This document shows positions 53,326 to 61,864 of a DNA stretch of 64,000 bases, piece by piece. The stretch is taken from contig NZ_FOMT01000001.1 of NCBI RefSeq assembly GCF_900112695.1, positions 496,001 to 560,000 on the forward strand, written 5' to 3'. The DNA is from Paenibacillus catalpae. GTDB lineage: Bacteria > Bacillota > Bacilli > Paenibacillales > Paenibacillaceae. Below the pieces are notes generated by a model. That model ran no database searches and was not told the DNA's origin. It saw nothing but the letters and a program-made list of their open reading frames with translations. The first letter of the stretch is position 1. Each line of letters starts with the position of its first letter. A program made the translations under genes and the position numbers.

Positions 53326-53688
53326 ATGGTCCGTATTAAATTGAACGATGAGTCGGAAAACGAAAATAAGAAACCAGTCGATGAAGAAACCGTTGAAAGT
53401 AAATTAAGCAAACTAGATATGCGTCTGAGCAAAATCGCTACGAATATGGAGCGGACTCAAATTGCGGAATATGTGGATCTGCTGAATCATCCCATTCGGC
53501 TTTTGTGGCGCAATTTGCTGGCAGGTCTCGCAAAAGGTGTAGGCCTTGCGATTGGTTTTACTTTCTTTGCGGCGACAATCTTATATTTGCTGAAAGCTTT
53601 AGGTGCTCTGAACTTGCCTATCATTGGTGATTACATTGCGGATATCGTTAGGATTGTACAAATCCAGTTGGAAGGCAAGATGTATTGA
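53326..53688 (+). CDS. DUF5665-type membrane protein
   Basis: A protein of 120 aa starting at ATG 53326 after AAAGGGGGA; an in-frame upstream ATG at 53218 lies in the ileS terminator. A charged cytosolic N-terminal part (about 1-60) includes a short coiled coil, then comes a conserved NHPIRLLWRNLLAGLAKGVGLAIG block and one or two membrane helices (about 68-95). The WRNLLAGLAKGVG pattern fits DUF5665. Function unknown. A terminator shared with the next, convergent gene follows. Confidence 0.75.
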   Translation: MVRIKLNDESENENKKPVDEETVESKLSKLDMRLSKIATNMERTQIAEYVDLLNHPIRLLWRNLLAGLAKGVGLAIGFTFFAATILYLLKALGALNLPIIGDYIADIVRIVQIQLEGKMY

Positions 53689-53697
53689 AATAATAAT

Positions 53698-53736
53698 AAA
53701 AAGGCGGCGGTGCCAAGCACCGTCGCCTTTTTATTA
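53698..53736. terminator. Bidirectional terminator
   Basis: AAAAGGCGGCGGTGC pairs with GCACCGTCGCCTTTTT (one mismatch) around CAA, with A- and T-runs on either side. It overlaps the last bases of the convergent DksA-type gene. Confidence 0.88.
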
Positions 53737-54438
53737 TTGCTCCTCAAGTTCATGATCGCCTTCATTATGGTCCATATACTGTTTGTAGTGGCGATTGCGA
53801 ATAACGGAGACATGATTGCCGGTTATATCGGTTGCCACGAAGCTTTCGAAAGATTCCACAAAGCCGTCGTTCTCATCTGCTTCGATACCGATATGATCAT
53901 AATCACCAACATTGGCGTTCTCAGACGTGGCCGGCGATTCAGCAGTACCCCATTGCTCAACAATTTGCCAGGCATCTTCACCATCAAAGCCGTTATAATC
54001 ATCGTCATCGCGGCTCGATCTGCCAAACGGATGAGCCAGAAACTCCTCTTCGACCGGCCGCTCATGGGAAATCTCCTGACGTGGTGCATGTTCTAAACAG
54101 TACAGCGTGTCGGGTAAAGCTTCCAGCCGTTCGCTGGGAATAGGCTGGCCGCAAGCGCGGCATTGTCCGTAAGTACCCTTATCCATAGCCTCCAGTGCTT
54201 CGGATATACGGGCCAAGTGGAGATCTTCCTTCTCGAGCAGCGCCAGGTCCTTGGAACGCTCGAACATTTCGGTTCCAAGATCCGCCGGATGATTATCTAT
54301 TGAAGATAACTCGCCCGTATTATCGCGAAGGGAGGAGGCAAGTCCGTTATGTTCGTTGTGAGACAGTCTTTCCTCGAGCTCTCTTTTCTCCGCCTCAAGC
54401 CGGCTTCGAAGATGTGCAAGCTGTGTTGCATTCGGCAT
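53734..54438 (-). CDS. TraR/DksA-type zinc-finger protein (YlyA/YteA family)
   Basis: A protein of 234 aa starting at ATG 54438 on the minus strand, 8 nt after GGAAGG; GTG 54447 is an alternative. A coiled-coil N-terminus (LAHLRSRLEAEKRELEERL) and the DNHPADLGTEMFERSKDLAL block are typical. The zinc finger reads CRACGQPIP...LYCLEH: the last ligand is His rather than Cys. A long acidic tail follows. B. subtilis has its homologue ylyA, a sigma-G-regulon modifier, in this same slot between ileS and lspA but on the other strand. The exact orthologue is uncertain. Confidence 0.85.
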   Translation of the reverse strand: MPNATQLAHLRSRLEAEKRELEERLSHNEHNGLASSLRDNTGELSSIDNHPADLGTEMFERSKDLALLEKEDLHLARISEALEAMDKGTYGQCRACGQPIPSERLEALPDTLYCLEHAPRQEISHERPVEEEFLAHPFGRSSRDDDDYNGFDGEDAWQIVEQWGTAESPATSENANVGDYDHIGIEADENDGFVESFESFVATDITGNHVSVIRNRHYKQYMDHNEGDHELEEQ

Positions 54439-54565
54439 CGGTTGCACCTTCCTTAGATGAATTAGGTAAGACGTTCAATAGCTAACCTATAGTCTTCACT
54501 AATGCCCATTTTTTATAAAGGACTTCGTTGGAAAAGGGGACTACTGGCTGAGTAGCGGGCCATTA

Positions 54566-54574
54566 TGCTACAAT
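54566..54574 (+). promoter_or_regulatory. Extended -10 promoter of lspA
   Basis: TGCTACAAT is an extended -10 (TACAAT at 54569-54574) 33 nt before the lspA start. No good -35 is visible, as is common for extended -10 sites. Confidence 0.5.
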
Positions 54575-54606
54575 ACAATAGTTTGGTACAAACTAGGAGG
54601 GATACG

Positions 54607-55128
54607 ATGCGTTTTTATTATTACTGGATCGCGGTAGCAGCTTTTGTGCTGGACTTCATCACCAAAAAAATCATTGCTGCTCAACTTGAAATCGGCGAGC
54701 AGATCAGCGTGATCGGCAATTTCTTTCTCATTACCTCGCATCGGAACCGCGGAGCAGCATTTGGCATACTGCAGGAACAACGAGTATTCTTCATCATTAT
54801 CACCGTATTCATTGTCAGTGCGATCGTCTGGTACACCCATGCTTCCAGAAATTCAGGCAAAGCCTGGCTATTAACCGGACTGGGGCTTGTCCTTGGAGGA
54901 GCAGTTGGCAATTTCCTTGACCGTGCCATTGCAGGTGAGGTCGTTGATTTCCTGATGTTTAATTTCGGCAGCTATACGTTCCCGATCTTTAACGTAGCGG
55001 ACTCCGCTATTTGCGTTGGTGTAGCATGTATTCTAATTGATACGTTGCTGTATTCGAAGGATGACCCGAAACAAATCAGCAAGAGAGAGGATAAGGAACA
55101 TAACGAGCATGAGCAGCAACCTGTTTAA
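54607..55128 (+). CDS. lspA: Lipoprotein signal peptidase II
   Basis: A protein of 173 aa starting at ATG 54607 after AGGAGGG. Four membrane helices, with catalytic Asp105 in GNFLDR and Asp132 in NVADSAI. It cleaves lipoprotein signals before the lipidated Cys, and so processes the lipoproteins encoded at 7663 and 22177. It overlaps the next gene by 20 nt. Confidence 0.97.
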   Translation: MRFYYYWIAVAAFVLDFITKKIIAAQLEIGEQISVIGNFFLITSHRNRGAAFGILQEQRVFFIIITVFIVSAIVWYTHASRNSGKAWLLTGLGLVLGGAVGNFLDRAIAGEVVDFLMFNFGSYTFPIFNVADSAICVGVACILIDTLLYSKDDPKQISKREDKEHNEHEQQPV

Positions 55129-56053
55129 TGAGAGTGAAGAACTGTTGGAATTTGAGGTGTCGCCGGAGCGGGCGGGGGAACGGATTGATAAATTTGTGAC
55201 GGACAGCCTAAACGAGGAATCCATCTCCCGCACGCAAGTACAGGATTGGATCAAATCCGGTGCTGTGCATGTGAATCAGAATACGGTGAAGTCGAACTAC
55301 AAAGTGTCATCAGGCGATCAAGTGGCCCTTCGTATACCGGAGCCGGAAGATGCGGCTATTGCAGCGGAGAATATTCCGCTTAATATTGTGTACGAGGACT
55401 CTGACGTCATTGTTATAAACAAACCAAGGGGGATGGTCGTGCATCCTGCAGCGGGACATTCCTCCGGAACGGTCGTTAATGCGCTGATGTATCATTGCAA
55501 GGATTTGTCCGGCATTAATGGCGTACTCCGCCCAGGTATCGTCCACCGGATTGATAAAGACACTTCCGGACTGCTGATGGCAGCGAAAAATGATCTTGCC
55601 CACGTTTCACTTGCCGAGCAGTTGAAGGAACATACGGTGTCGCGTAAATATATTGCCTTGGTCCATGGTAATTTGCCGCATGATCAAGGAACGATTGACG
55701 CGCCTATCGGCCGCGATCAGAATGACCGGAAGCTGTTTACCGTAACCGATAAGAACAGCAAACATTCCGTTACTCATTTTGTGGTTCTGGAACGGCTTGG
55801 TGATTACACGATTGTTGAGCTCCAGCTGGAGACAGGGCGCACGCATCAAATCCGCGTTCATATGAAATATATCGGTTATCCGCTGGCAGGCGATCCTATT
55901 TATGGACGCAATAAGACGGTAGCGTTAAAAGGACAAGCATTGCATGCAGCGCTGCTTGGCTTTAAACATCCAAGAACCGGTGAGTTTCTTGAATTTGAAG
56001 CACCGATTCCTGCTGATATGGAACATGTGATTAATTCGCTTCGTTTGCGTTAA
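55109..56053 (+). CDS. RluA/RluD family pseudouridine synthase (YlyB)
   Basis: A protein of 314 aa starting at ATG 55109 inside the end of lspA, with AAGGAAC nearby. An S4 domain (about 20-75) precedes the catalytic domain with HRIDKDTSGLL (Asp149) and GRTHQIRVH. It modifies uridines in 23S rRNA, most likely the helix 69 site of RluD. In B. subtilis ylyB sits in the same place after lspA. Coupled to lspA by overlap. Confidence 0.93.
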   Translation: MSSNLFNESEELLEFEVSPERAGERIDKFVTDSLNEESISRTQVQDWIKSGAVHVNQNTVKSNYKVSSGDQVALRIPEPEDAAIAAENIPLNIVYEDSDVIVINKPRGMVVHPAAGHSSGTVVNALMYHCKDLSGINGVLRPGIVHRIDKDTSGLLMAAKNDLAHVSLAEQLKEHTVSRKYIALVHGNLPHDQGTIDAPIGRDQNDRKLFTVTDKNSKHSVTHFVVLERLGDYTIVELQLETGRTHQIRVHMKYIGYPLAGDPIYGRNKTVALKGQALHAALLGFKHPRTGEFLEFEAPIPADMEHVINSLRLR

Positions 56054-56128
56054 GAAGGCCTGTTCAGGGCTTGTGCGGAAAAATGCAAACATTTCAGCAT
56101 ATTATTCATTATTTCATCGTAAAAAGTA

Positions 56129-56146
56129 AGCTATCCTTAGCTTAAA
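56129..56146 (+). repeat. Dyad in the dapL leader
   Basis: TAAGCT-ATCCTT-AGCTTA lies 39 nt before the dapL start in an otherwise AT-rich 131-nt spacer. It could be an operator or mRNA hairpin; no lysine riboswitch is seen. Confidence 0.35.
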
Positions 56147-56184
56147 ACGTAAAAACATATCGTAAAAGGAACGGTGAACGATTC

Positions 56185-57420
56185 ATGACAGCTATTAATC
56201 ACAATTATACGGAGCTGCAAGGCAGCTACCTTTTCTCGGAAATTGCAAAACGCCGCACGAAATTTGTGCAGGAAAATCCAAATGCAGAGATCATCAGTCT
56301 TGGGATTGGCGACGTTACGCGCGGCTTGCCCGAAGCGGTAACAAAAGCCATGCACGCTGCTGTTGACGAGCTGGCAGTACCGGGGTCTTTCCGCGGCTAC
56401 GGCCCTGAGCAAGGCTATGACTTCCTGATCAACGCGATCATCGAGAACGACTACAAAGCACGCGGCATCAACGTTCAAACGAATGAAGTATTCGTGAGCG
56501 ACGGTTCGAAATGCGACGTTGGCAACATTCAGGAAATTTTCAGCGAGAACAGCATTGTAGCGGTACAAGACCCTGTATATCCGGTATATGTGGATACGAA
56601 TGTTATGGCGGGCCGCTCCGGCAAATTCAACAAAGAGACTAACCGTTACGAGAATATCGTGTATCTGGAATGCACGGCCGAGAACAATTTCACGCCAAGC
56701 CTTCCCGACCGCAAAGTAGACATCATTTACCTTTGCTACCCGAACAACCCGACTGGCATGACGCTTTCCAAAGAAGAGCTGAAAAAATGGGTTGACTATG
56801 CAAAAGAAAACAACTGCATCATCCTGTACGATTCGGCTTATGAAGCATTCATCCAAGAGGAAGATGTTCCTCACAGCATTTATGAAATCGAAGGCGCTGA
56901 CGAAGTAGCTATCGAATTCCGCAGCTTCTCGAAAACTGCAGGCTTCACTGGCGTTCGCTGTGCTTATACTGTAGTTCCACGCAAGCTGAAAGGCCTTGAT
57001 GCCAATGGCAACGAAGTGCTGATCAACGATCTGTGGAACCGCCGTCATACAACGAAATTCAACGGCGTATCTTACGTAACACAACGCGGTGCCGCAGCGA
57101 TCTACTCGCCGGAAGGCAAAGAGCAAATCGCGGCACTGGTTGACTACTACATGACTAACGCCGGTATCATTCGCGAAGGCCTTGCATCGATTGGATTGGA
57201 AGTATTCGGCGGCGTTAACGCTCCGTACATCTGGCTCAAAACACCTAACGGCATGGACAGCTGGTCCTTCTTCGATAAGCTTCTGTCGGAAGCAAACATC
57301 GTTGGTACACCAGGTGTAGGTTTCGGCCAAAGCGGCCAAGGCTATTTCCGCCTTACAGCATTTGGTTCCCGCGAGAACACGGAAAAAGCGGTAGAACGCA
57401 TCCGCAAAATGTCCCTGTAA
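56185..57420 (+). CDS. dapL: LL-diaminopimelate aminotransferase
   Basis: A protein of 411 aa with AAAAGGAACGGTGA before ATG 56185. PLP fold I enzyme: PLP Lys250 in [26 protein letters not shown] and an N-terminal [24 protein letters not shown] is typical of DapL over other aminotransferases. It converts tetrahydrodipicolinate directly to LL-diaminopimelate, bypassing the acylase pathway of B. subtilis. The product feeds MurE and lysine synthesis. Strong codon bias and its own terminator suggest a highly expressed single gene. Confidence 0.95.
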   Translation: MTAINHNYTELQGSYLFSEIAKRRTKFVQENPNAEIISLGIGDVTRGLPEAVTKAMHAAVDELAVPGSFRGYGPEQGYDFLINAIIENDYKARGINVQTNEVFVSDGSKCDVGNIQEIFSENSIVAVQDPVYPVYVDTNVMAGRSGKFNKETNRYENIVYLECTAENNFTPSLPDRKVDIIYLCYPNNPTGMTLSKEELKKWVDYAKENNCIILYDSAYEAFIQEEDVPHSIYEIEGADEVAIEFRSFSKTAGFTGVRCAYTVVPRKLKGLDANGNEVLINDLWNRRHTTKFNGVSYVTQRGAAAIYSPEGKEQIAALVDYYMTNAGIIREGLASIGLEVFGGVNAPYIWLKTPNGMDSWSFFDKLLSEANIVGTPGVGFGQSGQGYFRLTAFGSRENTEKAVERIRKMSL

Positions 57421-57432
57421 TAGAAATGAACG

Positions 57433-57470
57433 GCCGTGCAGATTACTATCTGCACGGCTGTTTTTTATTT
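57433..57470 (+). terminator. Terminator after dapL
   Basis: GCCGTGCAGAT and ATCTGCACGGC form a perfect 11-bp stem around TACT, followed by TGTTTTTTATTTT. Confidence 0.92.
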
Positions 57471-57526
57471 TCCCTTACAGTTAAATACAAACGGTGCATT
57501 TTGAATGATTCTTAGGGAGCAAGATT

Positions 57527-57570
57527 ATGCTTACGAGGTAGCTTTGTTGGAATCATCGAGCAACAGCGGC
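57527..57570 (+). repeat. Degenerate core-plus-hairpin element before the pyr promoter
   Basis: ATGCTTACGAGGTAGC differs from the core at one base and still reads Met-Leu-Thr-Arg-stop. It is followed by a weak TGTTG/CAACA hairpin and preceded by GATTCTTAGGGAGC, like the linker that ends the rocD units. It lies upstream of the promoter and about 360 nt from pyrR, so it cannot act in the pyr mRNA. Confidence 0.5.
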
Positions 57571-57617
57571 CGATAGAACATTCGAATGCGCGTTTGATTT
57601 AACCAATGCTACATCCC

Positions 57618-57646
57618 TTGACAATTTTCGCGCGACGCGGTACAAT
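57618..57646 (+). promoter_or_regulatory. Sigma-A promoter of the pyr operon
   Basis: TTGACA (57618-57623) and TACAAT (57641-57646) are exactly 17 nt apart. Confidence 0.85.
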
Positions 57647-57659
57647 TCTTTTGATATAT

Positions 57660-57838
57660 GGCAGTACCTTTAAATCAGCCCTGTGAGGCTGGCAAGGTAG
57701 CGTGAATAACAGATCTGCCGCACGTAGAACAGGGCCTTAGCCTGAACCGCATCCTGCTGGGATAGCGGCGGTTAAGCTGACCCTCTATGTACGGCTGGTC
57801 TCAGGCTCCTTGCGTTGTTAGCAAGGAGCTTTTTTTCG
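57660..57838 (+). promoter_or_regulatory. PyrR-dependent attenuator leader
   Basis: The leader contains TGTGAGGCTGGCAAGG (about 57681-57696), close to the PyrR anti-antiterminator consensus AGAGAGGCUNNNCAAG. The terminator GGCTCCTTGC (57804-57813) / GCAAGGAGCT (57821-57830) ends in seven T residues. UMP-bound PyrR would promote termination before pyrR. Confidence 0.88.
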
Positions 57839-57851
57839 TCCTTGCTGATAG

Positions 57852-58456
<605 letters not shown>

Positions 58457-58457
<1 letters not shown>

Positions 58458-59359
58458 TGACGACGATGACACAACTTAAACAACGCAGTTTGCTTGGACT
58501 GAAAGATCTTAGCAAGGAAGAAATTGAAGCGATCCTGGATCGAGCGGCATACTGGGAACAGCATTCGAGCAAAGTGCACAATGTGATGCAGGGCAAATTC
58601 GCAGCGAATATGTTCTTCGAGAACAGCACAAGAACACGCTTTTCGTTCGAAGTGGCAGAGAAACGCTTGGGCGCAGAGGTGCTCAACTTCTCGGCAGCTG
58701 TATCCAGCGTGCAAAAGGGCGAGTCGATCTACGACACGGTCCGCACGCTTGAATCGATGGGCATCGATGTCGGGATCATCCGGCTGAAGCCAATCGGCGT
58801 ACTGGCCGAGCTGGCTACAAAGATTCAAGTACCGCTTATCAACGCTGGCGACGGCAACAACGAGCATCCTACGCAGGCGCTGCTTGATTTATATACAATG
58901 CGCAAACATTTTGGCAATCTGAACGGTCTGACCGTCTCCATTATCGGCGACGTCCTGCACAGCCGCGTAGCACGCTCCAATCTGTGGGCACTCCGCAAGT
59001 TTGGTGCGAAGGTTCAGTTCTGCTCGCCGGGCAACTTGAAGGCTCCCGAGCTCGACGTGCCATATGTAACGATGGATGAGGCACTAAAAGCCGATGTGGT
59101 TATGATGCTCCGCGTACAGCTGGAGCGACACGAGAGCGGCATGCTGAACTCCGCTGAAGCTTACCGCGAGCAGTTTGGCCTCACGGTCGAGCGCGCAAGC
59201 AAACTTGGAGAGCACGCGATCATCATGCATCCGGCTCCAATCAACCGCGGCGTAGAGATTGACGACGAACTTGTTGAGCATCCGCAATCACGCATTTTCC
59301 CGCAAATGGCAAATGGCGTACCGATTCGGATGGCGGTAATCGAAAGGGCACTGAGCTAA
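58457..59359 (+). CDS. pyrB: Aspartate carbamoyltransferase, catalytic chain
   Basis: A protein of 300 aa; ATG 58457 overlaps the pyrR stop by 1 nt (TGATG), with AGGGGG 9 nt upstream. Carbamoyl-phosphate motif STRTR at 57-61, HPTQALLDLYT and HPAPINRGVEID are present. It forms carbamoyl-aspartate. No regulatory chain gene pyrI is seen, as in Bacillus, where the enzyme is a simple trimer. Confidence 0.97.
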
Positions 59360-59390
59360 CACGAATAAAATCCGGAAGGTGAACAAAACA

Positions 59391-60683
59391 ATGTCAGTAT
59401 GGATTATTAACGGTAACGTATGGGATACAGCTTCTGGAAGCTTGCAAAAGAAACATATCCGCCTCGAAGGCGAGCAAATTGCGGAAATCGTAGACGGATC
59501 TGCAGTCCCTGATACAGGTTCCGCGGAAGTCATCGATGCTGCAGGCAAGCTGGTGTCGGCGGGCTTCATCGATATGCACGTCCACCTGCGCGATCCGGGC
59601 TTTGAGTATAAAGAAGACATGGCGACAGGCACAAGATCGGCAGCAAAAGGCGGCTTCACAACAATCGCATGCATGCCGAACACCCGTCCTTCGGTGGATA
59701 CGCCTGAAACGGTGAAATACATTCTCGATAAAAACGCGGCAGAAGGCGTTGTAAAAGTTCTTCCGTACGCAGCGATTACGAAAAACCAGCTGGGCCGCGA
59801 ACTGACGGACTTTGCCGCTTTGAAAGAAGCGGGAGCAATCGGCTTTACGGATGACGGCGTAGGCGTACAAAGCGCGCAAATGATGAAAGACGCGATGGCG
59901 CTTGCCCAATCGATGAATATGCCGATCATTGCGCATTGCGAAGACAACACCCTGGTTGAAGGGCTGTATGTCAGCGAAGGCTCCTTCTCCCGCAAGCATG
60001 GCTTGAAAGGCATTCCGAACGAGTCGGAAGCGATCCATGTCGGCCGTGATGTCCTGCTGTCCGAAGCTACAGGCGTTCATTATCATGTGTGCCATGTCAG
60101 CACAGAGCAATCGGTTCGCCTGATCCGCCTTGCTAAGCAAATCGGCGTGCGTGTAACGGCTGAAGTTTGCCCGCATCACCTGGTACTTTCCGATGAAGAT
60201 ATTCCGGGCTTCGACTCCAACTGGAAGATGAACCCGCCGCTGCGCACACCGCGTGATGTAGAAGCAGTTATCGAAGCGCTGGAGGACGGCACGATCGATA
60301 TGATCGTAACCGACCATGCACCGCATAGCGCGGAAGAGAAAGCACGCGGCATGCAACTTGCGCCGTTTGGCATCGTTGGTTTCGAGACAGCCTTCCCGCT
60401 GCTCTACACGAAGTTTGTGCTGACAGGCAAATGGACGCTTGGCTTCCTGCTTGAGCGCATGACAACGGACCCGGCTCGCGTATTCGGCCTTCCTACCGGC
60501 CGTCTTGAGCAAGGCGCACCTGCCGATCTGACCATCGTTGATCTGGATAACGAACGTGCGGTAGATCCTTCTGCTTTCGCATCGAAAAGCAACAACACGC
60601 CATTTGGCGGATGGAAGCTGCAAGGCTGGACAGTGGCTACAATCGTTGACGGCAAGATCGTATACAACGAATCCGCTAACTAA
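59391..60683 (+). CDS. pyrC: Dihydroorotase
   Basis: A protein of 430 aa starting at ATG 59391 after GGAAGGTGA. Type I amidohydrolase with metal ligands in DMHVHLRDPG (HVHLR 63-67), the HCED and HVCHVST histidines and DHAPH Asp. It closes carbamoyl-aspartate to dihydroorotate. It lies between pyrB and carA as in B. subtilis. Confidence 0.97.
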   Translation: MSVWIINGNVWDTASGSLQKKHIRLEGEQIAEIVDGSAVPDTGSAEVIDAAGKLVSAGFIDMHVHLRDPGFEYKEDMATGTRSAAKGGFTTIACMPNTRPSVDTPETVKYILDKNAAEGVVKVLPYAAITKNQLGRELTDFAALKEAGAIGFTDDGVGVQSAQMMKDAMALAQSMNMPIIAHCEDNTLVEGLYVSEGSFSRKHGLKGIPNESEAIHVGRDVLLSEATGVHYHVCHVSTEQSVRLIRLAKQIGVRVTAEVCPHHLVLSDEDIPGFDSNWKMNPPLRTPRDVEAVIEALEDGTIDMIVTDHAPHSAEEKARGMQLAPFGIVGFETAFPLLYTKFVLTGKWTLGFLLERMTTDPARVFGLPTGRLEQGAPADLTIVDLDNERAVDPSAFASKSNNTPFGGWKLQGWTVATIVDGKIVYNESAN

Positions 60684-60718
60684 TAGAACATACGAAGACC
60701 TGATGAGGAGTGATACGG

Positions 60719-61864
60719 ATGCAAGCAAGATTATTGTTGGAAGACGGAACGTTGTTTACGGGACAATCTTTCGGCGCGGAAACGCAAACGTGCGGTGAGG
60801 TTGTTTTTAATACAGGGATTACAGGTTACCAGGAAGTATTGTCCGATCCGTCCTACTGTGGACAAATCGTGACGATGACATTCCCGCTGATCGGTAACTA
60901 CGGCATTTCGCGCGATGACTTCGAGTCCATCAGCCCAAGTATTCACGGCTTTGTCGTACGCCGTTATGAGCCGGTGCCAAGCAACTGGCGCGCGCAATAT
61001 TCGCTGGGTGATTTGCTGAAACAATACAACATTCCGGGCATCACAGATATCGATACCCGCATGCTGACTCGCATTCTCCGCCAGCACGGTACAATGAAAG
61101 GTCTTCTTACAACCGGCAACGAGCGTATTGAAGAGCTTCAAGAGCGTCTTGGCCTGTCCACGCTGATGACGGATCAAGTAGCGCGCACTTCGACTAAATC
61201 GGTCTTCTCGAGCCCGGGCTTTGGCCCACGCATCGTGCTCGTTGACTTCGGCGCGAAGAGCGGAATCCTGCGCGAGCTTACACAGCGCGGCTGCGATGTA
61301 GTAGTAGTTCCGCATAACACGACAGCAGACGAAATCCGCCGCCTTGCACCGGACGGCATTCAGCTGTCGAACGGCCCTGGGGACCCGAAAGACGTACCTT
61401 ACGCTGTGCAAATGATTAAAGAGCTGCTTGGGGAATTCCCGATCTTCGGTATCTGCCTTGGCCACCAATTGTTCGCTCTGGCTTGCGGCGCTGATACAAC
61501 GAAGCTGAAATTCGGCCACCGCGGCGGCAACCATCCGGTTAAAGAGCTGGCAACAAACCGCTGCTACATCACTTCGCAGAACCATGGCTACACGGTTCTT
61601 GAAGATTCCATCAACAGCACAGAGCTGTCGGTTACACACATCAATAACAATGACAAGACCATTGAAGGTCTGAAACATAACAAATACCCGGCGTTCTCGG
61701 TGCAATACCATCCGGAAGCTGCACCAGGTCCGTTTGATTCCAGCTATCTGTTCGATGAATTCCTGGAGATGATCCGCGAACACCAGAAGAATAACCCGCA
61801 AAAACCTCGTCAAGCTGTGCTTGCGGCAACGTTGAAAGGAGAACTTCAATATGCCCAAAAATAA
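60719..61864 (+). CDS. carA: Carbamoyl-phosphate synthase small (glutaminase) subunit
   Basis: A protein of 381 aa starting at ATG 60719, 9 nt after GAGGAG. Class I glutamine amidotransferase with the nucleophile Cys246 in GICLGHQ and the [11 protein letters not shown]is/Glu. Position in the pyr operon marks it as the pyrimidine enzyme (pyrAA in B. subtilis). It overlaps carB by 14 nt. Confidence 0.97.
   Translation: MQARLLLEDGTLFTGQSFGAETQTCGEVVFNTGITGYQEVLSDPSYCGQIVTMTFPLIGNYGISRDDFESISPSIHGFVVRRYEPVPSNWRAQYSLGDLLKQYNIPGITDIDTRMLTRILRQHGTMKGLLTTGNERIEELQERLGLSTLMTDQVARTSTKSVFSSPGFGPRIVLVDFGAKSGILRELTQRGCDVVVVPHNTTADEIRRLAPDGIQLSNGPGDPKDVPYAVQMIKELLGEFPIFGICLGHQLFALACGADTTKLKFGHRGGNHPVKELATNRCYITSQNHGYTVLEDSINSTELSVTHINNNDKTIEGLKHNKYPAFSVQYHPEAAPGPFDSSYLFDEFLEMIREHQKNNPQKPRQAVLAATLKGELQYAQK

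Noticed and set aside
56137..57339. 400-codon open frame antisense to dapL
   Set aside because: The same codon-bias effect opposite a confident, highly expressed gene; no start signal.
59394..60728. 444-codon open frame antisense to pyrC
   Set aside because: Shadow of pyrC; begins inside the carA start region and has no domain or ribosome site.
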